The notes below the pieces were generated by a model that did not search any database, had not been told where the DNA came from, and saw nothing but the letters and a program-made list of their open reading frames with translations. From the NCBI RefSeq assembly GCF_011947365.2, contig NZ_JAAVSH020000001.1:2943423-3007422 (forward strand): 64,000 nt of DNA, given 5' to 3'. The position numbers were made by a program, and so were the translations under genes. Each line of letters starts with the position of its first letter. Position 1 is the stretch's first letter. Source of the DNA: an endosymbiont of Lamellibrachia barhami. GTDB lineage: Bacteria > Pseudomonadota > Gammaproteobacteria > Chromatiales > Chromatiaceae. Positions 1-8,591 of the stretch are shown here, in pieces.

Positions 1-1114
1 TCAACAGCCGTCAGTTTACGTCTGCCACCTATAAGGGCAGTTACTTCCGTGGTATCTACAACTGGTTCAACACGGACTTCGACACCTATGTCGCCCTGGC
101 AATCCTGGCGCCTGAAGTAGCCAGTCTGCCGCCGGTTGCACAGGCCGGTCCTGACCAGTCTGTACTGCCTGGTACTGTTGTGAACTTTGACGGTTCCGCT
201 TCAGTACACACTGACCCGACCAAGGCGTTGTTTGTCTACAGATGGGACTTCAATGCCAGCGACGGTCTCTGGTGGGAAGCAGGACCTTTCCCTGCAGCGG
301 GTGAAGGCGCGGTTGGTGTGACAGCCAGCAATGTCTATCCTGATACGGGTGCAACTGCAAACTACACGGTGACCCTGCAGGTGACGGATAATGGCGGTAC
401 CCTGCCAATCCCGATCCGGCCATGACCGACAGTGATTCACTGAACGTTGAAGTGGGTACCTTCCAGGTGCCACCGGTTCCGGTAACCAACGGTCCTTGGG
501 CTGCGATTCCTGGCGTTCCGGTAACCTTCGACGGCTCGGCATCCCTTCGATCCGAACCCTGGTGACACTATCGTCTCCTTGACTGGGATCTGGATGGTGA
601 TGGCGTCTTCAACAGCAGAAAGTGCCTGACGACAGTCCCGTAGCTCCAGGTGTGGTGACCAAGACCTTCCAGCACCTACCTCTGGTGTGGCTACATTGAG
701 GTGACCATTAACCACGGTGCCTCTGCTGCCTCCGATGCCGAGTTCATCGCGATCGGTCTGGCCTATGTAACCAACTATGAGAACTGTTGGGTTACCCGCA
801 CGGGTCGTTTCACCTACCACTACGGCATGATCATCACGGTTGAGAATATCGGTGACGCAGAACTCCAGAACCTGGAGATGACGCTGACCGGTGTACCGGA
901 CAATCGTACGATCGTTGACGATACGTCGCTCTTGGGTACCCTGGCTCCCGCTGCGCAAGCAGTGACTGCCTGTGATCCTGGCGCCAAGACTGCCGATATA
1001 TCGACTATTCTCAACCGCCGTGTTCCCTTCGGTGGAGTCTGGGAATGGAAGGCTGAGTTCGACTCAGACGGCACTCACTATGTTATTCCAAACCTGCCGC
1101 CACTGGCGCCGTAA
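1..1114 (+). pseudogene. PKD-domain exported protein, 5'-truncated by the window edge and frameshifted
   Basis: The gene enters from the left edge and ends at a TAA at 1112-1114. The readable pieces lie in different frames: frame 3 from 3 to about 410, frame 2 from about 407 to 545, frame 3 from about 546, frame 2 around 581, frame 1 around 640, and frame 2 from about 690 to the stop. Joined, they give two PKD-like beta-sandwich modules, each with PPVA/GPDQSV-type starts, FDGSAS cores and WDLDGDG-type loops. A C-terminal domain rich in Thr and Val (VENIGDAELQNLEMTLTG) follows. PKD domains are usually extracellular and adhesive. At least five frame changes in about 300 bp mean either a decayed gene or a poor stretch of sequence; the open reading between shifts suggests the shifts are recent or artefactual. 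A terminator follows at once. Confidence 0.6.
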
Positions 1115-1160
1115 GTCTGGATAACCAGGGGCCAGGGAGGCCCTTGAAGTGAGAAACAAC

Positions 1161-1197
1161 AAACCCACTTCGGCTGGAGCCGGGGTGGGTTTTTTAT
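1161..1197 (+). terminator. Rho-independent terminator after the PKD gene
   Basis: The arms AACCCAC and GTGGGTT enclose an inner CGGCT/AGCCG stem and are followed by a T-run (TTTTTTATT). It lies about 50 bp after the stop codon of the PKD-domain gene. Confidence 0.85.
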
Positions 1198-1233
1198 TGG
1201 CAAAGCGGAAGAGATTGGCGCATTATCCTGCTT

Positions 1234-1830
1234 ATGAACATGCAAAATATCATAACGGTTGGGGTAGCGTTTGTGGCTGTTCTGATGCTCCTTGATCTCT
1301 TCTCCGGGGATGATGAATCTGCTGATGGTTCGGATGGCCTGGAGGATAGTCAGCGGGTGCAGTTGCAGGCAGACGACACGTCGAAACCTGGCCCGTTCCC
1401 TGTTGCTGATGGGCGACAGGTCATAGAGATGTCGCCGTTGGAGGTGGAGCCTCCTGCCCCGGTCGAAACACCCGATGTCACGGACCAGGAAGAGACATCT
1501 CAGCAGGTAATTGACCAGGCAACTGAGCAGGTCAAGGGTGGCGAGTCAGACGAGGCCTCCTTCGAGACTTACCTGGGCAAGGTGCAGGCTGATGCCGAGA
1601 TCAAGGAGATCGCCGAAGAAGCTATTGAACGCTACAAAGGTGAGATATCGGAATTGACAGACCGTTTTTTGCAAAGTGGCGGTTATTTCAATGCTGATGA
1701 AGAATTGGTCTATCCAGAAGGTCTGCCTGAAGAGGCCGTTCATAAGTTGGAACTCATCCAGCAGGAGATGTTCAATATCCGTGAGTCGATGAAAGTTCGG
1801 CAGGAACACTTGCGCGGAATTAAATATTAG
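1234..1830 (+). CDS. Hypothetical membrane-anchored acidic protein
   Basis: This is a 198-residue protein I do not recognise. Residues 5-23 (IITVGVAFVAVLMLLDLF) form one hydrophobic segment, likely an N-terminal anchor. A strongly acidic, Pro- and Gln-rich linker follows to about residue 100. The C-terminal half is charged and probably helical (EEAIERYKGEISELTDRFLQ, then KLELIQQEMFNIRESMKVRQ), suggesting a coiled coil in the periplasm. The start is uncertain: ATG codons at 1234 and 1240 are both possible and no strong ribosome binding site is visible. It stands alone between a terminator and a convergent membrane-protein gene. Confidence 0.6.
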   Translation: MNMQNIITVGVAFVAVLMLLDLFSGDDESADGSDGLEDSQRVQLQADDTSKPGPFPVADGRQVIEMSPLEVEPPAPVETPDVTDQEETSQQVIDQATEQVKGGESDEASFETYLGKVQADAEIKEIAEEAIERYKGEISELTDRFLQSGGYFNADEELVYPEGLPEEAVHKLELIQQEMFNIRESMKVRQEHLRGIKY

Positions 1831-1903
1831 CCGGCATTCAATCTGTCTAGGATCTGTTTTTACTTTCTGTAGGGTTCGCGACGCACACCATTGCGGCTGA
1901 GCT

Positions 1904-2524
1904 TCAGCTTGTTGAAGATGCGCCGCTATCATCGCTCCGTTTCCGATAGCGTCGCCAGACAAGCCAGGTTACCACCGGTAGACCCAATGGAATCAGCAGG
2001 CCGGGGCCGAGAAATGAATCTGGCAGAAGGGTGGCGCCGTTACCTGCCAGAACCAGGGAGATCAGTCCGTTTGCGATGAGCGTGACCAGAAAGAAGTGTC
2101 GCAGTGACATGCCTCCCGCACCGGCGGCGAAGGCGACCGCTTCTGCCAGCACTGGCACCGGTCGGCTGATGGCGAGTATGACCAGCGTTGGTGCCTCGGG
2201 CAGATCCCTGTCGGGTCTGGAAAACAGCATACGCCCGGCCAGCCAACCGAATAGATTTCCCAACATCAGTCCAAGCCAGCACCAGAGCCAGCCGGGGATA
2301 ATACCGAGACGGGCACCGAGCATGGTGCCTACGATGCTCGAAGGAATCGGCAGCAGGATATCACTGGCCAACAGGCCAGCCCCGGTCAATCCGAAGTAGA
2401 GCGCGTTGTCATCGGTGGCGGAGAGCCACTGCTCCCCTGGAAGTTCCCCGATTACCGCGAAGGGGATGATGGGAATCAGCAGTGCCAGGGTGATGACAAG
2501 GATCTGTTGTTTATGCAGTCGCAT
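1904..2524 (-). CDS. DedA/VTT-domain integral membrane protein
   Basis: This 206-residue protein has an N-terminal hydrophobic helix (ILVITLALLIPIIPFAVIG) and then a VTT/SNARE-associated-like core: a first re-entrant segment (LLPIPSSIVGTMLGARLG), a GNLFGWLAGR turn and the conserved SRPVPVLAEAVAFAAG segment, which resembles the G-P-E signature of DedA relatives. Two further membrane helices and a basic tail (WRRYRKR) complete it. DedA/VTT proteins are inner-membrane proteins implicated in lipid carrier recycling and envelope homeostasis. It is divergently oriented to the methyltransferase gene, with about 100 bp between the starts. The substrate cannot be read from the sequence. Confidence 0.8.
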   Translation of the reverse strand: MRLHKQQILVITLALLIPIIPFAVIGELPGEQWLSATDDNALYFGLTGAGLLASDILLPIPSSIVGTMLGARLGIIPGWLWCWLGLMLGNLFGWLAGRMLFSRPDRDLPEAPTLVILAISRPVPVLAEAVAFAAGAGGMSLRHFFLVTLIANGLISLVLAGNGATLLPDSFLGPGLLIPLGLPVVTWLVWRRYRKRSDDSGASSTS

Positions 2525-2622
2525 GGATTTGTGAATGGTTGAAAATTACTTCAGTCTAGCGGATTGGGTTAGAATCTGACAGATGGAAAAATCCTGTAAA
2601 CGCCACTACAAAGGAGAATGGA

Positions 2623-3642
2623 GTGAGTCAGTCCAACAAAAACATGCAGGGTTTGAGTCCCGCGCCGCTGATGCGGTTGTCGACCGCCTATTGGGATTCA
2701 CAGACCCTGCTTACCGCCAATCGAATGGGGCTGTTCGATCTACTCTCGGATGGTGCGAAAACGCTACAGGAGATCACTGTCGCGCTGGGTACTCAGCCGA
2801 GGCCGACTCGGCTGTTCCTCAAAGCCTGCATCGGATTGGATCTCGTTGATGAGCGGGAAAACAGTTTTACCAATACGCCCTTGAGTCAAACCTTCCTTAC
2901 CTCCGGAAACCAGGCCTATCTGGGCAATGCACTCCGTTACAGCGACAATCTCTATACTACCTGGGGCAACCTGGAACAGGCGTTGAAAGAGGGCAGGCCA
3001 CAAATGTCCCCTGAGACCTATACCGGTAACGACAAGGCGCAGACCCGTGACTTTGTCTACGGCATGCACGATCGGGCGTTGGGTATCGGACAGGTTATGG
3101 TCGAATTGGTCGATCTCTCCGGGAGAACCCGCATGATCGATGTGGGCGGTGGACCGGGCACCTATTCGGCGCTGTTTGCGCAAAAAAATCCGGCGCTGCA
3201 ATCCCTCGTATTGGACTTGCCTGATGTGGTGGCGATAGCGGTCGAGATCGTTGAATCCATGGGTATGTCCGAGCAAGTCAAAACCGAGCCGTTGGATTAC
3301 ATGCAGGATGCTTTTCCAGTGGGTAACGACGTTGTATTGATCTCTGGTGTTTTTCATCGTGAGAGTGAACAGACCTGTCGTGGCTTCATCCAGAGGGCCT
3401 TTGATGCCCTTGATCCAGGCGGCATGCTGGTGGTAAATGATGTGTTTACCGATGCAGGCGGGAACAGTCCCCTGTTTGCCACTCTGTTCGGCCTCAACAT
3501 GCTGCTGACCGCAGAGGACGGTGGTGTGCATGCGGATGCCGACGTGGCGGATTGGATGAAGCAGCAGGGTTTTACTAATATAGAGAAGAGTCCCTTTCCA
3601 CCACCTATGCCTCATCGGATCGTAACGGGAACCAAGCCATGA
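2623..3642 (+). CDS. SAM-dependent O-methyltransferase-like protein (Methyltransf_2 type)
   Basis: A GTG start at 2623 is preceded by AAGGAG at 2611-2616. The 339-residue product has an N-terminal winged-helix/dimerisation region (residues about 15-90, MRLSTAYWDSQTLLTANRMGLFDLL). The SAM-binding fold follows, with motif I DVGGGPGTYSALF near residue 170 and a following acidic LVLDLPDVV strand, the layout of acetylserotonin O-methyltransferase-like enzymes. The usual catalytic LHDWxD region reads GVFHRESEQT, so a His is present but the surrounding residues differ. The natural substrate is unknown. It heads a co-directional group with the YdjY-like protein, the DUF6394-like protein, the K+ channel and the hemerythrin protein. 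Confidence 0.8.
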   Translation: MSQSNKNMQGLSPAPLMRLSTAYWDSQTLLTANRMGLFDLLSDGAKTLQEITVALGTQPRPTRLFLKACIGLDLVDERENSFTNTPLSQTFLTSGNQAYLGNALRYSDNLYTTWGNLEQALKEGRPQMSPETYTGNDKAQTRDFVYGMHDRALGIGQVMVELVDLSGRTRMIDVGGGPGTYSALFAQKNPALQSLVLDLPDVVAIAVEIVESMGMSEQVKTEPLDYMQDAFPVGNDVVLISGVFHRESEQTCRGFIQRAFDALDPGGMLVVNDVFTDAGGNSPLFATLFGLNMLLTAEDGGVHADADVADWMKQQGFTNIEKSPFPPPMPHRIVTGTKP

Positions 3643-3653
3643 AGGGAGAGAAT

Positions 3654-4424
3654 ATGTCTGAGAGTCGAATCAAAATCACGGCAATGGCCTTTATTGTGCT
3701 TGGCCTGTTTGCCTTTTCAGGCACGGTTTTGGCGGAAGTCAAAGCGCCTGATGCGGGACAGGCCGTGATGCCTCCTCAAATCGGTGAAATGGATGACGGT
3801 TTGATGAAAGAGAAACCCCGGGTCGAGGATCTTGGTGGGGGCAAGTACCGTATCGGCAACATTCAGTTGGACAAGAAAGCGGGGCGTTTCAGCCTCCCGG
3901 GTGCCATGCTCTATTATGAAGAGGGTGGACCGATAGAATATATGGCAGTGATGAAGGGCGGCTTCAAATCCTATGAGAGCGTGCTTGAGTTGGATGCCAA
4001 TGCCTTTGAATTTAATCTGGCATGTATCCTGATTGGTCTGGATGCCAAAGGTGTCCGACTACCTGAGTATCACTTCGATACCAAACCGGTAGAGGGTGAT
4101 GCTGTGGATATTCTCGTCAGTTGGGAAGAGAAGGGTAAGCGGGTCGAGGTCGATCTGCTCGATCTCGTCAAGTTGCGCGGTGAAGCGCCCAAGGACGATA
4201 AAAAGCAGGTATGGAGCTACACCGGTTCCACCTTCATCGAAGGAGACCGTTATTTTGCTCAGATGAACGGTACACTGATCGGTGTGGTGCATGATCCCGC
4301 AAGTATTATCGAGCACCGCTTGGGTCTTGGATTGGAGCAGTGGGGTTTCGTCTTTATCGACGCTGAGCGTGCGCCACCCATCGGGACAAAGCTCGAACTG
4401 ACGGTGCAACGAATCAATCAATAA
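3654..4424 (+). CDS. Exported YdjY-like protein of unknown function
   Basis: An ATG at 3639 overlaps the stop of the methyltransferase gene. I prefer ATG 3654 because AGGGAG lies 5 nt upstream and translation then begins with a clean signal peptide (residues about 9-25, ending TVLA-EV). The mature protein (about 230 residues) carries the pattern of the YdjY domain: a small beta region with LDKKAGRFSLPG, then GGPIEYMAVMKGGFKSYESVL, where YdjY proteins have a G-x-x-x-E-S/H-E-x-x-L element. The family is exported or linked to iron-sulfur proteins and has no known function. Seven residues or fewer separate it from the upstream gene, so translational coupling is likely. Confidence 0.65.
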   Translation: MSESRIKITAMAFIVLGLFAFSGTVLAEVKAPDAGQAVMPPQIGEMDDGLMKEKPRVEDLGGGKYRIGNIQLDKKAGRFSLPGAMLYYEEGGPIEYMAVMKGGFKSYESVLELDANAFEFNLACILIGLDAKGVRLPEYHFDTKPVEGDAVDILVSWEEKGKRVEVDLLDLVKLRGEAPKDDKKQVWSYTGSTFIEGDRYFAQMNGTLIGVVHDPASIIEHRLGLGLEQWGFVFIDAERAPPIGTKLELTVQRINQ

Positions 4425-4475
4425 GCATTGGGCTCATTGCGGCATGAAATACCCAGATGACAAAGGAGACATTGC

Positions 4476-4859
4476 GTGAACCCTGAAAAAGTCCTTTTCG
4501 GTTTCTTCATTGTTTTGGCATTGACCCTTAACTTTGGTTTTTTTGTCGGCGACCTGGATAATCCGGATCACCATCATGTGTACGAGTTGTTTGCGGTGAT
4601 CGTTGTTAACCTGGTTGCCACGGTGCTGAAATTCGGTGACCGGACGCAGATGGGGGCGGTGCTGCTTGCCACCAGCCTGGTGGCGCTGCTGCAGCTTTTT
4701 GCCGCCGCCCTGGTCTGGACCGTGGCGGAACAGGTTACAACAACCGGACTTACGCCGGTGGTAACCGCCAGTATTGTCTCCCTTTCCGGTGGCGCCATGT
4801 TGGCCAATGTGGTCTCTGTTGTGCTGCTGGTGATCGAAACGGTCATGTTGCGACGCTGA
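4476..4859 (+). CDS. Small four-helix membrane protein (DUF6394-like)
   Basis: The start at 4476 is GTG (AAAGGAGACATTGC upstream). The 127-residue protein is almost entirely hydrophobic, with about four membrane spans: residues 5-23, 34-52, 60-85 and 100-123. An HHHVYELF element lies between spans one and two. I recall this family as DUF6394, found next to ion-channel genes, but the name is from memory. It is 13 bp upstream of the K+ channel gene, so a subunit or accessory role for the channel is a reasonable inference. Confidence 0.65.
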   Translation: MNPEKVLFGFFIVLALTLNFGFFVGDLDNPDHHHVYELFAVIVVNLVATVLKFGDRTQMGAVLLATSLVALLQLFAAALVWTVAEQVTTTGLTPVVTASIVSLSGGAMLANVVSVVLLVIETVMLRR

Positions 4860-4872
4860 CGGCTAATCCGTC

Positions 4873-6576
4873 ATGCAAAACATCATCTTTCTGATCTTTC
4901 GGCGCATGCGGGCGCCGCTGCTGGCCCTGATCCTCACCTATGCAATCGCAGTACTGGGTCTGGTGCTGATCCCTGGGCAGGATGCAGAGGGTAATCCCTG
5001 GCGCATGGATTTTTTTCATGCCTTCTACTTCGTCAGCTTCATGGCCAGCACCATCGGCTTTGGGGAGATTCCATTTGCGTTCACCAATGCCCAGCGCCTT
5101 TGGGTGACCTTCTCCATCTTTTTTACCGTTGTTGTCTGGCTCTACTCTATTGGCACCCTGCTGACGCTGTTTCAGGATCCCACTTTCCAACGGGCTTTGA
5201 CTGAACGTCGTTTTACGGGACAGATCAAACGAATCCGCGAAAAATTCTATTTGATCTGTGGTTATGGTGAGACCGGCAGTGCATTGATCCAGGCGCTCAC
5301 CGACCGCGATCAGCATGCTGTGGCCATCGATATACGTCAGGATCGGGTCAATCTGCTTAAACTGGAAAATCTGCGACAGTATGTGCCGGCTTTGTGTGCC
5401 GATGTCCGCATGCCGATACATCTAATGGAAGCGGGTTTGAAGCATGCGCTCTGCTCCGGGGTGGTTGCACTGACCGATTCCAACGATGCTAATCTGAAGG
5501 TGGCCATCACCGCCAAACTGTTACACCCGGATATAAAAGTGATTTGCCGCGCGGATTCCCACGATATTGAAGCCAACATGGCCTCTTTTGGTACCGACTA
5601 CATCATCGATCCCTTCGATACCTTTGCTGTTCATCTCGCCACCGCACTGCAGGCGCCTTGTCTCAACCTGTTGCAGGAGTGGTTGACAGGCCGGGAAGAG
5701 AGTGAGCTCAGAGATCCTATCTATCCTCCAAGTGATGGCTTGTGGGTGATATGCGGATATGGTCGTTTTGGCAAGGCTGTGTATGACCAGTTGCGCAAGG
5801 AGGGACTGGAACTCGTTATTGTTGAGGCGGATCCGGAGAAAACCGGACTGCCGAAAGAACACTGTGTCAAGGGACGTGGTACTGAAGCAGAGACCTTGCA
5901 GGAGGCCGATATTCAGCGCGCTGTGGGACTGATAGCTGGTACGGATCATGATGCCAACAATCTCTCGATTATCATGACGGCACGTAAGCTCAACCCGGAT
6001 CTGTTCGTGATTATGCGGCAGAACCGGCAGGATAACGACTCAATCATCGAAGCGCTGCATGCCGATATGGTGATGCATCCCAGTGCCATAGTGGCGAACC
6101 GCATCCGTGTCTTGCTTGGAACCCCAATGCTGCATGAGTTTCTGCAGCTTGTCCTGTACCAGGATGATGAGTGGGCCTGTGAACTGGTGAGTCGCATTTC
6201 GGCACTGGTGAACTCTCATGCACCGGATATATGGGAAGTGGCGTTTTCTGAGGAGACCTCCCACGCCGTCTGCCAGTCTGTCTTGGAGGGGAAGGCGGTA
6301 AGGCTTCGGGATGTGGTGACGGATCCTCGGAATCGCTCTAAATTACTTCACTGTATCCCTTTGATGATGTTGAGAAATAATGAGCGGGTGTTGCTCCCGG
6401 AAATGGATGAAATGCTGCATCGGAATGATCGGGTTCTGTTCTGCGGATCACACTCTGCCGCTAATCGGATGGAGTGGACCCTGCAAAACGAACACGCATT
6501 GAGCTATATACTGACAGGAGAGGCCCGTCCTCAGGGTCTATTGTGGCGCTGGTTGATGAGAAAGGAGAGGGCATGA
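4873..6576 (+). CDS. Potassium channel protein with two TrkA-N (RCK) domains
   Basis: This 567-residue inner-membrane protein starts with two hydrophobic spans (residues about 14-35 and 75-100) flanking a pore helix and selectivity filter TIGFG at residues 60-64. Two cytoplasmic Rossmann domains follow, with nucleotide-binding motifs CGYGETG (about residues 129-135) and CGYGRFG (about 294-300). A C-terminal part resembles TrkA-C. This is the layout of ligand-gated K+ channels of the Kch/MthK type, but with two RCK units in one chain. The GFG filter in place of GYG also occurs in other K+ channels. It overlaps the hemerythrin gene by ATGA. Gating ligand unknown. Confidence 0.88.
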   Translation: MQNIIFLIFRRMRAPLLALILTYAIAVLGLVLIPGQDAEGNPWRMDFFHAFYFVSFMASTIGFGEIPFAFTNAQRLWVTFSIFFTVVVWLYSIGTLLTLFQDPTFQRALTERRFTGQIKRIREKFYLICGYGETGSALIQALTDRDQHAVAIDIRQDRVNLLKLENLRQYVPALCADVRMPIHLMEAGLKHALCSGVVALTDSNDANLKVAITAKLLHPDIKVICRADSHDIEANMASFGTDYIIDPFDTFAVHLATALQAPCLNLLQEWLTGREESELRDPIYPPSDGLWVICGYGRFGKAVYDQLRKEGLELVIVEADPEKTGLPKEHCVKGRGTEAETLQEADIQRAVGLIAGTDHDANNLSIIMTARKLNPDLFVIMRQNRQDNDSIIEALHADMVMHPSAIVANRIRVLLGTPMLHEFLQLVLYQDDEWACELVSRISALVNSHAPDIWEVAFSEETSHAVCQSVLEGKAVRLRDVVTDPRNRSKLLHCIPLMMLRNNERVLLPEMDEMLHRNDRVLFCGSHSAANRMEWTLQNEHALSYILTGEARPQGLLWRWLMRKERA

Positions 6577-7124
6577 GTACGCTTCTGGAACGATTGCATC
6601 GCGATCACATCATATTGAGACGTCTGCTTGATCTATTGACCAGTCAGCTGGACGCATTTTTTGCCGGCCGTGAATCGAATTTTGATCTCAAGATCGAACT
6701 GCTGGACTTCATTGAACACTATGCCGAGCAGATCCATCATCCCACTGAAGACCTGATATTTCAGGTTGCAAAGAACAGGTTTTCTGAAGATGGGGGACTG
6801 TTTGAGCGGATTGGTAATCAGCACCGTGATCTGGAGGCATTGACTCACCGTTTCAGGGAGACCCTGGAGGGGGTGGTCCAGGGCGAGGTCATGCCACGGG
6901 AAGAGGTGGAAGTCCGCGGACGTGAGTTTGTTGCTCTTCAGCGGCAACATATCGACCAGGAAGAGCAGGAGATCTTCCCGCTGTTGGAGAAGTGTTTGGT
7001 TGCAGAGGATTGGGAAAGCCTTTTGGCCGAGGCTCCTCTTGGTGAAGATGAGTTGTTCAGTCGGGAGGATTTTGCGCGGTTTCGTGGACTTATTGATTTT
7101 CTTTCAGATCATGGCAATGAGTGA
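6573..7124 (+). CDS. Hemerythrin/HHE-domain protein
   Basis: The start is ATG 6573, overlapping the channel stop by 4 nt and preceded by AAAGGAGAGG. The longer upstream frame reads through the channel gene and is not used. The 184-residue product is a four-helix HHE protein: RDHIILRRLLDLL in helix 1, HYAEQIHHPTEDLIF in helix 2, NQHRDLEALTHRF in helix 3 and QRQHIDQEEQEIFPLLEK in helix 4. These supply the His and Glu ligands expected for a di-iron site. Such proteins bind oxygen or NO or act as iron/redox sensors. Its tight coupling to the channel gene suggests a sensing or regulatory link, which is inference. Confidence 0.85.
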   Translation: MSTLLERLHRDHIILRRLLDLLTSQLDAFFAGRESNFDLKIELLDFIEHYAEQIHHPTEDLIFQVAKNRFSEDGGLFERIGNQHRDLEALTHRFRETLEGVVQGEVMPREEVEVRGREFVALQRQHIDQEEQEIFPLLEKCLVAEDWESLLAEAPLGEDELFSREDFARFRGLIDFLSDHGNE

Positions 7125-7213
7125 CTTCTGCTGATTGGAGTAAAGAATTCTGGATATTAGCCGATATGCTTGACGCTTGTGAATATCGTGCAATATGAGG
7201 TGCCTAAACCCAA

Positions 7214-8083
7214 ATGAGATGTTGGCCGGGAATTCTGATCCTACTATTGGCGTGGCCGATAATCGCTGCTGCATTGCCATTCAGCGATGAAACCTACGTT
7301 GCCGACGAACATAACTCTGAATGGCATTTCAGCGGTACCAAGGTTAAATGTGAGCTGCGCCATGAGATTCCCGGATTTGGCACCGCTTATTTTCTGCGGC
7401 GCGCGGGTCAGACGCTTTCCTTTCATATCGATAGTTTTCAGCCGACACCATCCGCTGTTGACGCTGAATTGCGGGAAGCCTCGCCAACCTGGGTCTACGA
7501 TGAACCGGATCTGCTGGTCGAATCTGTAACGCTGAAAAAAGGGTTGCGCCCACTCCTGCTCGAACGTAAACAGGCAACCAGAATATTGGCCTCACTTGAT
7601 CGAGGCATGCTTTCCAGTATTGATTTTTCCGACTGGGATGATGCGCGCAAACGCGTGCATCTACAGCTTTCACCGGTCTATTTTCAGGCACCATATCAGG
7701 ATTTCAGGAAGTGCCTGAAGCAACTGCCCGTAAAAGGTTTTGCCGATTATCGATTCACTGAAATCCTTTTTCCTCTGGATGTTCATGAACTGAATGAGGA
7801 TTCCCGTATGGTCATTAGAAATCTCGCAGAGTTTGTGAAGGCAGACGGGGAGATAAAACGCATAAAGATCTCCGGTCATGCGGATGATCAAGGGTCGCGA
7901 AAATATAATCTGAAACTGTCGGAGCGCCGTTCGAAAAGTGTTTCCGATTACCTGCTGGCGAGTGGTGTGGAGAGTAATTTGCTTATGAAATATCACTATG
8001 GCGAATCAAGGCCCAAAGTGCGCGGCCGTACAGAGCAGGCAAGAGCTGCAAACAGACGGGCTGCTATCGAATTGGATAAATGA
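7214..8083 (+). CDS. MotY-like OmpA-family outer-membrane/flagellar protein
   Basis: The 289-residue protein has a signal peptide (residues 1-20, ending IIAAALP). Its N-terminal half fits MotY: EWHFSGTKVKCELRHEIPGFG, YFLRRAGQTLSFHI, a buried ATRILASLDRGMLSSIDFSDWDDARKRVHLQLS segment read in two parts, and FRKCLKQLPVKGF. The C-terminal half (about 175-289) is an OmpA-C peptidoglycan-binding domain with ISGHADDQGSRKYNLKLSERR and NRRAAIELDK. In Vibrio, MotY forms the T-ring of the sodium-driven polar flagellum. No other flagellar gene is in the window; isolated motY copies are common. A terminator follows directly. Confidence 0.8.
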   Translation: MRCWPGILILLLAWPIIAAALPFSDETYVADEHNSEWHFSGTKVKCELRHEIPGFGTAYFLRRAGQTLSFHIDSFQPTPSAVDAELREASPTWVYDEPDLLVESVTLKKGLRPLLLERKQATRILASLDRGMLSSIDFSDWDDARKRVHLQLSPVYFQAPYQDFRKCLKQLPVKGFADYRFTEILFPLDVHELNEDSRMVIRNLAEFVKADGEIKRIKISGHADDQGSRKYNLKLSERRSKSVSDYLLASGVESNLLMKYHYGESRPKVRGRTEQARAANRRAAIELDK

Positions 8084-8090
8084 GGTTGGG

Positions 8091-8116
8091 AAAAGCTGGC
8101 TGTCAGTCAGCTTTTT
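8091..8116 (+). terminator. Rho-independent terminator after the MotY-like gene
   Basis: AAAAGCTG at 8091-8098 pairs with CAGCTTTT at 8108-8115 and the hairpin runs into a short T-run. It starts 8 bp after the stop codon. Confidence 0.75.
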
Positions 8117-8321
8117 AGAACATCCAATATGGCGTTTAACGAACAGGATATTAATTACTGAACTCTCTTCCCGGCTCAAGTCGGTACACACCCGGCCGAT
8201 AAACTCTATACAAAACCTGTTTTCGATCAATTTTGTACTAAAAAGTGGTATTGTTGTTGACTTATAAATAAGTAGATACTAATATACTTACATATAATTC
8301 GTGTCATGAGAGGTAGCAGAC

Positions 8322-8564
8322 ATGTCGATATTTTCATGTGGAACGTTGCGCGCTGGGGTAGTTGTTTCGATAGGCCTGTTGTTGCTGGGCATAGTATTCG
8401 TTTCGCCAACAGTGATTTTTTCAGCTCCGCTGGAACTCCCTGTTCTCTTTTTCCACTTTGCGGGGTTTGCAGCAATATTAGCAAGCCCAGTGGTTCTGCT
8501 TGTCACACTGCTCCTGTCACTGTTTCCGTCGGTGAACGACAGACTCAATGAGTGCCAGCATTAA
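8322..8564 (+). CDS. Small hypothetical two-helix membrane protein
   Basis: An 80-residue frame starts at ATG 8322 with an AGAGGTAG purine-rich stretch about 8 nt upstream. It encodes two clear membrane spans (residues about 10-32, GVVVSIGLLLLGIVFVSPTVIF, read in part, and 41-67) and a short polar tail. The upstream 230 bp is AT-rich and looks like a promoter region. I do not recognise the family. Hydrophobicity on this strand, and not on the overlapping antisense frames, is the main reason to accept it. Confidence 0.5.
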   Translation: MSIFSCGTLRAGVVVSIGLLLLGIVFVSPTVIFSAPLELPVLFFHFAGFAAILASPVVLLVTLLLSLFPSVNDRLNECQH

Positions 8565-8591
8565 TGATCTCAATGATCCATTGTGATCGAG

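Noticed and set aside
2764-3615. 283-residue minus-strand frame over the methyltransferase
   Set aside because: Composition is not protein-like, rich in His, Arg and Gln; the plus-strand frame has clear SAM motifs.
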